A DNA stretch of 64,000 nt, from NCBI RefSeq assembly GCF_034931025.1, contig NZ_JAYGIL010000015.1, positions 1 to 64,000 of the forward strand. Reading direction: 5' to 3'. Below the pieces are notes generated by a model that did not search any database, had not been told where the DNA came from, and saw only the letters and a list, made by a program, of their open reading frames with translations. The stretch comes from Arcicella gelida. GTDB lineage: Bacteria; Bacteroidota; Bacteroidia; Cytophagales; Spirosomataceae. A program made the position numbers and the translations under genes. Shown piece by piece: positions 16,764-24,916 of this stretch (within the stretch, counting starts at the first letter, position 1; each line of letters opens with the position of its first letter).

Positions 16764-17735
16764 TTATTTGAGATCAGAATGATGATTATGAGATTCTGGT
16801 TTTTCTTCGTTTTTGTGTTGTTCTATACTACGATAATTCATCGTGGAGTTTTCAACCAAAAAGTAATGTTCAATATCTTCCATCCAATGCGTAATTTTCT
16901 TTAAAATATTCGGACGCAAGTTGTAATACCAAGCAAACCATTTGTAGCGAAGTAATTTCTTTTCATCAAAACGCTTTACTGAAAAAGCATGTTGCAAGAA
17001 ATAATCTTTCGGATAATCATAGTACAAACCCCAGTTTTCACGCTCATTTCCTGGTTTATGTCCTGGAAAGTATGCAGTGCCGAAAAGGTAATCCCAAAAA
17101 GCAAATTTGGTAGAAAAATTAGCATGAAATACTTCTTGATAATTGGCGTGATGCCATAAGTGTAATTCTGGTGAATTGAAAATATACTTCCATTTGCCCA
17201 TTTTTACATTAATATTGGCATGAATAAACATACCAAAAACAGCATCTAATAAGGCTTTAATCGGTAAAACAGCTGGGTCGGCACCAAGTACGATAATGGG
17301 TAAAAATTCTATCGTTTGATTAATGATAATTTCCACAATATGTGAACGTGAACCTTCTAAAAAATCTACTTCTTTACCCGAATGATGTGCTTCGTGGGTT
17401 CTCCAGAAAAATTTATTGGCGTGTTGTAAACGATGAAACCAATAAATATAAAAATCGTGTGTAATCAAAAAGAAAAGTACTTGAGCTGGAATAGACCAAT
17501 GCTTGACAAATTGATAATCAGACCAATCGAAATGAACATTAATCGGTTGAATGATATAATCAAAAATAAGGATTTTAAGAAAGTAACTTTGAATGATTGT
17601 GTACCAAACCAAATCCACCCAAAAGCCTTCTCTGAAAAATTTGAGTCCTTTTCGATAAGGATAAAGCCTCTCCATCAGGATGATGAAAATTATCCAACAT
17701 ACAAGTATCGAAGTGGTTATTGTTAAGAGATTCAT
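16764..17735 (-). CDS. Sterol desaturase / fatty acid hydroxylase family membrane protein
   Basis: 323 aa. N-terminal transmembrane helices are followed by the histidine clusters of a membrane diiron oxygenase: HDFYIYWFHRLQH, RTHEAHHSG and HLWHHANYQEVFH. The family hydroxylates or desaturates sterols, fatty acids and carotenoids. The gene is the first of a two-gene unit with the SMR transporter. The C-terminus ends in a His/Glu-rich tail. A perfect 16-bp inverted repeat separates it from the neuB-like gene upstream. The natural substrate is unknown. Confidence 0.87.
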   Translation of the reverse strand: MNLLTITTSILVCWIIFIILMERLYPYRKGLKFFREGFWVDLVWYTIIQSYFLKILIFDYIIQPINVHFDWSDYQFVKHWSIPAQVLFFLITHDFYIYWFHRLQHANKFFWRTHEAHHSGKEVDFLEGSRSHIVEIIINQTIEFLPIIVLGADPAVLPIKALLDAVFGMFIHANINVKMGKWKYIFNSPELHLWHHANYQEVFHANFSTKFAFWDYLFGTAYFPGHKPGNERENWGLYYDYPKDYFLQHAFSVKRFDEKKLLRYKWFAWYYNLRPNILKKITHWMEDIEHYFLVENSTMNYRSIEQHKNEEKPESHNHHSDLK

Positions 17736-17845
17736 ATTGGTTTATGTGATTTTTTCAAGCGTAATGACAAAAAAAGGATTCAATTTTGTAGAAAAGAGAT
17801 TGTATCAAATAAGAAAATAAGCCAATATTCTGCGGTTAAATATCT

Positions 17846-17892
17846 AACTTTTATCAATAGGAAGAGGTTTAAACTCCCTATTGATAAAAGTT
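17846..17892. terminator. Perfect 16-bp inverted repeat after the neuB-like gene
   Basis: AACTTTTATCAATAGG at 17846-17861 pairs exactly with 17877-17892 around a 15-nt loop. It lies just beyond the stop of the last gene of the minus-strand sugar cluster, where a terminator is expected. No strong U-tract follows, so factor-dependent termination or 3'-end stabilisation is also possible. Confidence 0.5.
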
Positions 17893-17912
17893 GTTGAAAA
17901 ATACACTCACAA

Positions 17913-18818
17913 CTACATTGAATACTCCGCTGAAATATGTTTTCTAAGCTTTTTCATTTGACCAATTTCGGCTTCATATACTTTTTTGATGCCATCGCCT
18001 ACAGCGATTTCTACATCACGAATATCTTTTACCAAGCGTGCCAAACCTTGTGGTTCAACAGAAGCAGCATGGTCTGAACCCCACATCGCACGGTCTAAAG
18101 TAAAGTGACGTTCTACAAAGGTAGCACCTAAAGCCACAGCAGCAACAGTAGTTGCCAAACCAGTTTCGTGACCAGAGTAACCAATTGGCGTATCTGGGAA
18201 CATTTCGCCCAAAGTTCTAATCATACTCAAATTCAATTCTTCTGGTTTACAAGGGTAAGCCGAAGTAGAGTGAGCAATCATCAATGGATAATTTTCGTCG
18301 AAATTTTTAATGAAAGCTACTGTTTCAGTAATTTCTTTCACCGTTGACATCCCTGTTGAAATCATCAATGGACGACCTGTATGAAGAATTTTTTCAATTA
18401 ATTCTAAATCCGTCAAAGAAGCAGAAGCCAATTTGTACAAAACTGGGCTAAAATGTTCAAGGAAAGTAACTGATTCAACATCCCAAGGTGAAGCAAACCA
18501 GTCGATTCCTCTTTGTTTTGCGTGTTGGTCAATGGCAGAGTATTCTAAATTGCCAAATTCAGTTTTACGTTTATAGTCGATGTACGACATTCTTCCCCAA
18601 GGAGTATCACGTTGGATTTCCCATTGGTCAAGTGGAACACATAATTCAGGTGTTCTTTTCTGGAATTTTACTGCATCTGCTTTAGCATTTGCACCTTCAT
18701 CAATGAGCTGTTTTGCGATGTCTAAAGAACCATTATGATTGATTCCAATTTCGGCAATAATGTAGCATGGCTGACCTTTACCGATAACTTTTCCTGATGA
18801 TAATGTAACGTTTTTCAT
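17913..18818 (-). CDS. neuB: N-acetylneuraminate synthase-family protein (NeuB-like, no SAF domain)
   Basis: 301 aa from ATG at 18818. A TIM-barrel synthase that condenses phosphoenolpyruvate with a sugar to give an ulosonic acid: IAEIGINHNG, VKFQKRTPEL, KLASASLTD, STGMSTVKEI and YSGHETG are all present. The usual C-terminal antifreeze-like (SAF) domain is absent; the protein ends about 50 residues early compared with full-length NeuB, as in a recognised short subgroup. An upstream in-frame ATG at 18920 would add 34 residues that come from a terminator-like repeat (18834-18860), so it was not used. It is last in the eight-gene cluster. Confidence 0.85.
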   Translation of the reverse strand: MKNVTLSSGKVIGKGQPCYIIAEIGINHNGSLDIAKQLIDEGANAKADAVKFQKRTPELCVPLDQWEIQRDTPWGRMSYIDYKRKTEFGNLEYSAIDQHAKQRGIDWFASPWDVESVTFLEHFSPVLYKLASASLTDLELIEKILHTGRPLMISTGMSTVKEITETVAFIKNFDENYPLMIAHSTSAYPCKPEELNLSMIRTLGEMFPDTPIGYSGHETGLATTVAAVALGATFVERHFTLDRAMWGSDHAASVEPQGLARLVKDIRDVEIAVGDGIKKVYEAEIGQMKKLRKHISAEYSM

Positions 18819-18833
18819 TTGTAATGGACGTAA

Positions 18834-18860
18834 AAACCCCCTGACCCCAAAGGAGGGTTT
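18834..18860 (-). terminator. Terminator-like hairpin between the KdsC-like and NeuB-like genes
   Basis: On the minus strand AAACCCTCC and GGGGGTTTTT flank TTTGGGGTCA, giving a short GC-rich stem followed by a run of T. This is a classic intrinsic-terminator shape, placed inside the gene cluster just ahead of neuB. It may attenuate the cluster or be a common interspersed repeat; translated, it gives a misleading N-terminal extension of NeuB. Confidence 0.45.
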
Positions 18861-18963
18861 GTTTAGAAAAGTATGAATGTCTTGGGGATAAGGATTGTTC
18901 AGATGTGATTTTTTGGACAATCCACAAAAGACAGTATGGATAAAATATTTTTATGAAATTCGA

Positions 18964-19455
18964 TTAAGATTGTGCGGCGATGATTAATTCTGCAAATTCT
19001 CTGAAACAGCCTTCGCCACCTTTGTTTTCACAGATATAATCGGCTACTTCTTTGGTAAAACTGATGGCATCGCTTGGGCAAGCGGTTAATCCAACGTTTT
19101 GCATAATTTCAATATCATTCACATCGTCGCCGATGTAAGCAATGTTATTCTTGGTGAGATTTCTGTTGACCATAATTTGAACCAACACAGCCAATTTATC
19201 TTTAATGCCCAAATGCAATTCTGTAATCCTTAGTTTTTCGGCTCTTTTGGCAACCGAAGGCGATACTTCTCCAGTGATAATAGCCGTTTCAACATTGACT
19301 AATTTGCGAAGTCTTTCAACACCCATTCCGTCACGGATATTGAATTTTTTTAATACTTCACCATTTTCGCCATAATAAACGCCCGCATCCGTCAACACAC
19401 CATCACAATCGGTAATGAGTAATTTGATATGCTTTGCCTTTTCGTGTAAGCTCAT
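18964..19455 (-). CDS. KdsC-like HAD phosphatase (ulosonate-9-phosphate or KDO-8-phosphate phosphatase type)
   Basis: 163 aa, the capless C0 HAD size. Motif I is ITDCDGVLTD with nucleophile Asp16 and general acid Asp18, motif II is in AIITGE, and motif IV is YIGDDVNDIE. These tetrameric enzymes remove the phosphate from KDO-8-phosphate or from KDN/NeuAc-9-phosphate. Beside a NeuB-type synthase and a CTP-dependent transferase, the second role (as in the Bacteroides KDN pathway) is more likely here than KDO synthesis. KDO function cannot be excluded. A 177-bp repeat region separates it from the upstream SDR gene. Confidence 0.85.
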   Translation of the reverse strand: MSLHEKAKHIKLLITDCDGVLTDAGVYYGENGEVLKKFNIRDGMGVERLRKLVNVETAIITGEVSPSVAKRAEKLRITELHLGIKDKLAVLVQIMVNRNLTKNNIAYIGDDVNDIEIMQNVGLTACPSDAISFTKEVADYICENKGGEGCFREFAELIIAAQS

Positions 19456-19632
19456 ATTTAGTGAGTTAGTGAATTAGTGATTGATTTTTAATTGAGCGAT
19501 TGAGTGAGTTGTGATTGAGTGATTATTTTTTAATTGTGAATTAGAGAGTTAGTGATTGAGTAATTTTTTTAAATTATGAATTTCAATCTTTTACTTTTTT
19601 AATCACTAACTCACTCATTCACTAAATCACAA
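19456..19632. repeat. Low-complexity inverted repeat built from GTGATTGAGTGAG words
   Basis: The left part contains several variants of GTGAGTTAGTGA and GTGATTGAGTGAG. The right part (about 19600-19632) holds the complementary form AATCACTAACTCACTCATT. The arms could fold into a long hairpin. The same words recur at 32097-32122 and 52648-52713, which marks an interspersed family in this genome. Confidence 0.7.
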
Positions 19633-20463
19633 CTAAATAGCCGTCCATCCGCCATCTACAACCAGATTTGCACCTGTCATATATGCCGAAGCGTCGGACG
19701 CTAAGTAAATTAATGCTCCTTGATAATCGCTTGAAGTCGCCATTCTTCCCAGAAGAGTTTTGGCTGAATAGTTTTTTACGAAATACTCATCTTGCGAATT
19801 TTCTACACCGCCGGGCGAAAGTGTATTGACTCTCACGCCTTTGTTGCCCCAATAAGCTGCCAAATAGCGAGTAAAATTGATGATTGCTCCTTTGGTAGTT
19901 GGGTACGATGGCGATTTGAAAAACAACTGTTCGCCAGCTTCATTGCGGTAAATACTTTGGTCTGGACCAACGATTCCGTAGGTAGAAGCAATGTTGATGA
20001 TACTTCCGCTACCTTGTTCAGCCATTACCGTTCCGAATACTTGTGAGCATAAAAACACACCCAACACATTTACTTCTAAAGATTTTCGGAATGATTCTAA
20101 TGGATATTTTTCAAAAGCAGAAAGCGAAGCCGCCAATTCTGGATTTTCAAACATATCGTTAATAGCGGCATTGTTCACCAAAATATCAATCGAGCCGAAG
20201 CGAGCTAAGATTTCGTTTTTTGCGTCTATCAAAGAGGTTTCATTAGTAACATCAATATTTACGCCCAAAGCATTTTCTCCAAATGTTTCAGCAAAAGCTT
20301 TTGGATTCGCTTGAGCGATGTCTGCCACTACAACGTTTGCTCCAACTGCAATTAAAGCTTCACAATGCTTCTTTCCGATAAGTCCAGTTCCGCCTGTAAC
20401 AATTGCCGTTTTTCCGACCAATGAAAACAGTTGAGGGATGGGACTTGTAAGTATATTTTCCAT
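19633..20463 (-). CDS. Short-chain dehydrogenase/reductase (classical SDR)
   Basis: 276 aa from ATG at 20463 (MENILTS); an upstream ATG would add only 10 weak residues. Rossmann motif TGGTGLIGKKH, NNAAI, the catalytic Ser in NIASTYG, and a YPTTKGAI segment with Tyr and Lys of the YxxxK site, then the PGG loop and C-terminal VVDGGWTAI. It should be an NAD(P)-dependent oxidoreductase. In this cluster it may oxidise or reduce a sugar intermediate, perhaps making the keto group for the neighbouring aminotransferase; that is inference. Confidence 0.88.
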   Translation of the reverse strand: MENILTSPIPQLFSLVGKTAIVTGGTGLIGKKHCEALIAVGANVVVADIAQANPKAFAETFGENALGVNIDVTNETSLIDAKNEILARFGSIDILVNNAAINDMFENPELAASLSAFEKYPLESFRKSLEVNVLGVFLCSQVFGTVMAEQGSGSIINIASTYGIVGPDQSIYRNEAGEQLFFKSPSYPTTKGAIINFTRYLAAYWGNKGVRVNTLSPGGVENSQDEYFVKNYSAKTLLGRMATSSDYQGALIYLASDASAYMTGANLVVDGGWTAI

Positions 20464-20504
20464 GATTATTAATTCGTTCAGATTACTGTACATTTTCCAA
20501 ATCG

Positions 20505-20565
20505 TAGCGGTAACTCTTGCAGTTACCGTTTCGTTTCAGGTAGGCAACCGCAAGGGTTGCCACTA
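20505..20565. repeat. Inverted pair of a GTAGCGGtAAC...CTTGC...GTTACC repeat
   Basis: Two hairpins, GGTAACTCTTGCAGTTACC (20509-20527) and GGCAACCGCAAGGGTTGCC (20543-20561), are reverse complements of each other at about 20 of 24 positions over the extended unit, so they can also pair together. A third copy lies at 32201-32225. It is an interspersed palindromic repeat between the aminotransferase and SDR genes. Confidence 0.8.
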
Positions 20566-20658
20566 CATCAAATTGTTGGGCTAAGAAAAACATTTTGAGT
20601 ACTTATTGAATCCTTTAGTACAGCAATGACAATTCATAATTCAAAACTCATATCTCCA

Positions 20659-22002
20659 TTAAGCTTTTGCCAAAGCAGGCTTAATATTATAATTGCTTGT
20701 TTTTCTGAAAACAGCTTCTAATACTTCACCTTTCAAGTATGATTTTACATCTTTACTTTCGATGGCTTCTTTTAAAATTGGCATTACTTCACGGTAAGCC
20801 GAAAGCGTGTATTGAATATCTTCATCAGAATGACTGAAACACATATTATGAAAACCAGCCCACAATACGCCACGCTTAATCATTTCTTGTTGCATCAAAG
20901 CTTTTACTTCTAATCCATTGCCTGCTTCTGGAGCGAAAGTCACCATTGAACGGCAGTTGTAGCCGATACATTTAGTCAGGTTTTCTAAACCAAATTCTTT
21001 AGCGATTTCGTTGTAGCCGTCTTTGATAATGCCACCTTTTTCATCCAAATAAGCAGGAACATTTTTATCTCTGATTTCTTTAATGGTAGCAATACTTGCC
21101 GCCAAAGAAAGTGCTTCGCCTCCGAAAGTTGTGTAGCTAAATACTTCGCTGTTGAACAATTCCATTACATCTGCACGACCTGTCAATAAAGCAATCGGCA
21201 TTCCGTTGGCACAAGCTTTTGAGTAAACCGCTAAATCGGGAGTAACTTTGAAATACTCTTGAGCTCCACCCAAAGCAATGCGAAAACCTGTCCACATTTC
21301 ATCAAAAATGAGCAAAGTGCCATTTTCATGACAAACCTGAGCTAATTCTTGCAAGAAGTTATTTTGTGGTGCTTCAAAAATGAAAGGTTCAAGAATGATG
21401 GCGGCAACGTCTTCGTCCAAAGCTTCTTTGATGGCTTCGATATTGTTGTATTCAAAAGTGTAAGTCATGTTTTGAATGGCTTCTGGAATACCTGCATTAC
21501 GGCTTGTAATACCGATATACCAATCGTGCCAACCGTGATAACCACAACAGAAAATCTTTTCACGACCAGTAAATGCACGAGCTACACGAATAGCCGCCGA
21601 ACAAACGTCAGCACCTGTTTTCGAGATTTTTACAGCTTCAGCATTTGGAATGACTTCTTGAATTAATTCAGAAAGTTCTACTTCCAAAGGGTGCATCAAG
21701 GAAAAAGTGATGCCATCTTCCAATTGTTTTTTGATGGCTTCGTCCACCGCTGGATAAGCATAACCCAAAGAAAGTGGGCCAATCGCAGCGTTGAAATCTA
21801 TGTATTCGTTGCCATCAACATCCCACACGTGCGAGCCTTTGCCTTTTTGTAAATACTTTGGTGCTACACCTTTGGTGAATTGTCCCGGACCTTTGGCAAG
21901 TGTTTGTGTGATGGGCTTTTGTACTTTTAAAGCTCTGTTATACCAACTATCTGACTCTGTGATGTTGGGATAATTTTCGTTAGATTTTATTGTATTTGGC
22001 AT
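20659..22002 (-). CDS. Class III aminotransferase (glutamate-1-semialdehyde aminotransferase-like)
   Basis: 447 aa. Fold type I PLP enzyme: substrate-side motif FNAAIGPLSLGYA, KTGADVCSAAIRVARAFTGR, YHGWHDWYIG, DEMWTGFR with the PLP-pyridine Asp, and the Schiff-base Lys in YSKACANGMP. It resembles glutamate-1-semialdehyde 2,1-aminomutases, but its place in a sugar cluster beside an SDR and transketolase halves suggests transfer of an amino group to a keto-sugar. It is unlikely to be HemL, which would be expected outside such a cluster. It is the fifth gene of the cluster. Confidence 0.85.
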   Translation of the reverse strand: MPNTIKSNENYPNITESDSWYNRALKVQKPITQTLAKGPGQFTKGVAPKYLQKGKGSHVWDVDGNEYIDFNAAIGPLSLGYAYPAVDEAIKKQLEDGITFSLMHPLEVELSELIQEVIPNAEAVKISKTGADVCSAAIRVARAFTGREKIFCCGYHGWHDWYIGITSRNAGIPEAIQNMTYTFEYNNIEAIKEALDEDVAAIILEPFIFEAPQNNFLQELAQVCHENGTLLIFDEMWTGFRIALGGAQEYFKVTPDLAVYSKACANGMPIALLTGRADVMELFNSEVFSYTTFGGEALSLAASIATIKEIRDKNVPAYLDEKGGIIKDGYNEIAKEFGLENLTKCIGYNCRSMVTFAPEAGNGLEVKALMQQEMIKRGVLWAGFHNMCFSHSDEDIQYTLSAYREVMPILKEAIESKDVKSYLKGEVLEAVFRKTSNYNIKPALAKA

Positions 22003-22146
22003 TTTTTTTAGACTTTAGGATTTTGGACTTGAAGACTTTAGGACTTAAAGATGAAAGAGAAAAGACGCAAGAGACAAGATATAAGACAAAAGAAGCAAGA
22101 CTCAAGATATATAAGATTTGAATCACAATAACTAAAAGCTCATTAC

Positions 22147-23061
22147 TTATTGTCTTAAGCTTACAGCCTCTTCATACACTAATATTTTCTCTGCCATTTG
22201 TTTTCCTGTGAAACCTTCGTATGCTAATACTTCATTCAAACGAGCAGGTTTGAACCATTTTTCATTCAAAGCAATCGGTAAAACATCGGCTGTCATTCTG
22301 TTTTTTAACAATGTTTCAGCCACGATACTGTACAAGCCGCCTGTTAAGAAATGGTCTTCAATCGTTACGATTAGCTCCGATTGTTGAGCTGCTTTAATGA
22401 TAGCTTTTTCATCTACAGGTTTCAAGCTTCTCATGTTAATCAAACCAACAGATTTGCCTTGTTCACGCAAGATTTCAGCAGTAATTAAGGCTTGTTCAAA
22501 CATAAAACCGTAAACCAAAATCGTAACGTCTGTACCTTCTGAAATGATTTCAGCTTTACCAATTTCAAAATTTGTATCGTGCTGATACTTGGCTGGTCTA
22601 GTACAAATACGTACATACGCAGGATTTGGCGTTTGCCAGATTTGCGGTAACATCGTCACTAAATCTTCTTCATCCGCAGGAGCAAAAACCTGCATATTTG
22701 GAATACCACGCATGATGCTTACATCTTCAATGGCTTGGTGCGTTGGTCCATTTCCATCCGACAAAAAACCCGGAATAAAACTGCTCAACTTCACAGGAAG
22801 ATTGGCAATACCTGCATCGGTACGGATGAATTCAAAAGCACGCATCGACAAAAATGCCGACAAAGCATGAACCACCGGAATACGTCCACGTAAAGCCAAA
22901 CCTGCGGCAGCACCCAACATCGTTTGTTCGGTAATACCTGTATCTATAAATCTTTTTCCCAAAACTGCTGGTAAATTTCTCACCAAAGCACGGTTTTCGG
23001 CAGTCATTACCACAAAACGCTCGTCAGCAAGGGCTGTATTTTTTAATAATTCTTCGTACAT
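22147..23061 (-). CDS. Transketolase C-terminal subunit
   Basis: 304 aa. It covers the pyrimidine-binding and C-terminal domains of transketolase. DTGITEQTMLGAAAGLA holds the catalytic Glu that activates the thiamine ring, followed by GPTHQAIEDVSIMRGIPNM and the C-terminal VTIEDHFLTGGLYS. With the N-terminal subunit encoded just upstream it should form a split transketolase moving two-carbon units between sugars. Such split pairs are common in secondary and surface-sugar clusters. The two genes are separated by a 155-bp interspersed inverted repeat. Confidence 0.9.
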   Translation of the reverse strand: MYEELLKNTALADERFVVMTAENRALVRNLPAVLGKRFIDTGITEQTMLGAAAGLALRGRIPVVHALSAFLSMRAFEFIRTDAGIANLPVKLSSFIPGFLSDGNGPTHQAIEDVSIMRGIPNMQVFAPADEEDLVTMLPQIWQTPNPAYVRICTRPAKYQHDTNFEIGKAEIISEGTDVTILVYGFMFEQALITAEILREQGKSVGLINMRSLKPVDEKAIIKAAQQSELIVTIEDHFLTGGLYSIVAETLLKNRMTADVLPIALNEKWFKPARLNEVLAYEGFTGKQMAEKILVYEEAVSLRQ

Positions 23062-23082
23062 GATTTTATTATTTTGGGCTGT

Positions 23083-23214
23083 CAGCTTTCGGTCATCGGA
23101 TTTTGGAATTAGGATTTCGAATTTTGGTCATCTTATTATTTCAGATTTCAGTCATCGATTTTTATTTCTATTTCCGAAATCTGATAGCCGAAATCCGACA
23201 TCCGAAAGCCAAGA
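23083..23214. repeat. Interspersed inverted repeat between the two transketolase genes
   Basis: The left side holds CAGCTTTCGGTCATCGGATT and the right side CCGAAATCCGACATCCGAAAG; these are the words of the repeat at 14142-14236 in a looser arrangement. It occupies almost all of the 155-bp gap between two genes whose products must act together. It does not look like a plain terminator. Confidence 0.7.
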
Positions 23215-23216
23215 AG

Positions 23217-24074
23217 CTATCTAACCACCAATACCTCTGATTCTATATTTGCTGCGTGAACGCCATGTAATTCTTCCATCAATTGTGAAACCTCATTTTC
23301 TGAAAAATTACAGAACCAACGGTCAGCACGGGCTTCGATACTTGGTAAGCCTTTTCCACGAACAGTATCAGCAATAACTACATGAAGTTTTCCTTTGCGT
23401 TCGTCCAAACTTGTAAATGCTTCTTCTAAATCCAAGAAATTATGTCCATCAATTCTTACGACATCCGCCCCAAAAGCTTTGAATTTATCTGCCAAAGGTT
23501 CTAAAGGAATTAATTCCTCTGTGGCAACATTCGCTTGGAAATGATTTCGGTCAATCACAAAAACCAGATTGTCTAATTTGTAAGCATTCGCTACCAAAAC
23601 GGCTTCCCAACAAGAACCTTCATTCAATTCTCCATCGCCCAAAATACAAACAATACGGTTTTCAGTTCCTCTGATTTTGCAATCCAATGCTACACCAAGT
23701 GAAACCGCAGGAAGATGCCCCAATGAACCAGAATGAAATTCAATACCGGGAATTTTTGTGTTTGGATGCCAGTAGATATTATCGTTTGCTGAAAGGTGAT
23801 TTTGTAAACGTTCAGCCTCTAAAATGCCCATTTCAACTAAAGTACCGTATAAAGCGGGAACGTCGTGTCCTTTTGAAAGAAATAGATAATCACGATTAGG
23901 GTCGTCGAGGTTTTCTTTGGAAATATTCAAAAAATCGTTGTATAGATAAACCATCAAATCGGTAGCTGAAAGGGACGCACCTACAAAGCAACCGCCATCC
24001 GTGGACATTCCGATGATGTGTTCACGTACTCGCAAAGCGATACTTTTTAAGGTTTCTAGTTTTTCTTCGGTCAT
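23217..24074 (-). CDS. Transketolase N-terminal subunit
   Basis: 285 aa. Thiamine-diphosphate-binding half of a split transketolase: SKGHDVPALYGTL, SGSLGHLPAVSLGVAL, and the TPP/Mg motif GDGELNEGSCWEA ending in a conserved Asn (VIDRNHFQ). It pairs with the subunit encoded at 22147-23061. It starts 21 nt after the stop of the SpsF-like gene, indicating one operon. A role in building or remodelling the carbon skeleton of the pathway sugar is inferred from context; housekeeping transketolase is normally one full-length gene. Confidence 0.9.
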   Translation of the reverse strand: MTEEKLETLKSIALRVREHIIGMSTDGGCFVGASLSATDLMVYLYNDFLNISKENLDDPNRDYLFLSKGHDVPALYGTLVEMGILEAERLQNHLSANDNIYWHPNTKIPGIEFHSGSLGHLPAVSLGVALDCKIRGTENRIVCILGDGELNEGSCWEAVLVANAYKLDNLVFVIDRNHFQANVATEELIPLEPLADKFKAFGADVVRIDGHNFLDLEEAFTSLDERKGKLHVVIADTVRGKGLPSIEARADRWFCNFSENEVSQLMEELHGVHAANIESEVLVVR

Positions 24075-24095
24075 TTTATTTATTTGGAATTTATG

Positions 24096-24899
24096 CTAAA
24101 TGCTCAATTTTGTTTGTTCTGGTGTAATGGTTTTTAGTTCACCTAAATGATTTCTGTACCAATTTACACCAGCAAAATGTTGGTTGATTTCATAGATTTC
24201 AGGTTTTTCTTGCAGAAGTGTCAAAATATCATCTAATGAAAATCGAGGATTCTGTGGATATAATTCTTCAAAAACTCGTTTGATAAATAAGTAATCTTCA
24301 TGATAGTCAATCGTAAAACGATGCGACATAGAATAGTCTAAACCAGTTTCCCAAGTCACATTCGCCAAGCGAAATTTGTCTGGATTTTCCCAGAAGTACG
24401 GCGTTGTATGTTCTAACTCCAAAGGACGAGTGGCTTCTTGCCAAGCTTTTTTCAAAGCCTCAAAAGTCATGATTTCAACATCGTTGCCATCTGGATAAGT
24501 AGCAGGGTGGAGGTTACTTACAAAGTCGTATTTCCCTTCGTTTTCAAAATAAAAATCTAATACTTTATCCACAATACGTGGGTCAATCAATGGACAATCA
24601 GAAGGGATTTTGATAATAATATCTGCATTGGTTAATTTCCCAACTTGATAATGTCTATCTAATAAATTATTCAAACTTCCTCGGAAACAAGTTATGTTTT
24701 TTGTTTGACAAAAAGTTTCAATAACATCATCTTGTTGGTCTTCAGAAGTAGCAATTACAATTGTTGCTTTGTGTTTGATTTGCTGCAAACGTTCTATCAT
24801 TCTATAGAGGAGACTTTCGCCTAAAATGGGTAATAAAACCTTTTTGGGTAATCTACTCGACGACATACGGGCTTGAACAACAATAGTAATGGCAGTCAT
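24096..24899 (-). CDS. SpsF-like cytidylyltransferase (acylneuraminate cytidylyltransferase family)
   Basis: 267 aa. N-terminal nucleotidyltransferase signature VVQARMSSSRLPKKVL with GESLLYRMIERL, then IKIPSDCPLIDP with the metal-binding Asp. This is the CTP_transf_3 family (SpsF, and related to NeuA), which activates ulosonic acids as CMP-sugars in surface polysaccharide synthesis. It is the second gene of the cluster, 17 nt after the GT-B gene. It would supply the activated donor from the NeuB/KdsC-type product. The exact sugar is not determinable. Confidence 0.85.
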   Translation of the reverse strand: MTAITIVVQARMSSSRLPKKVLLPILGESLLYRMIERLQQIKHKATIVIATSEDQQDDVIETFCQTKNITCFRGSLNNLLDRHYQVGKLTNADIIIKIPSDCPLIDPRIVDKVLDFYFENEGKYDFVSNLHPATYPDGNDVEIMTFEALKKAWQEATRPLELEHTTPYFWENPDKFRLANVTWETGLDYSMSHRFTIDYHEDYLFIKRVFEELYPQNPRFSLDDILTLLQEKPEIYEINQHFAGVNWYRNHLGELKTITPEQTKLSI

Positions 24900-24916
24900 T
24901 TATATTATTTTAAATG

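Noticed and set aside
18819..18920. 34-residue N-terminal extension of NeuB
   Set aside because: It is translated from a terminator-like repeat and does not belong to the family fold.
22147..24074. Frameshifted full-length transketolase
   Set aside because: The two halves have their own starts, complete domains and a 155-bp repeat between them; split transketolases are a normal form.
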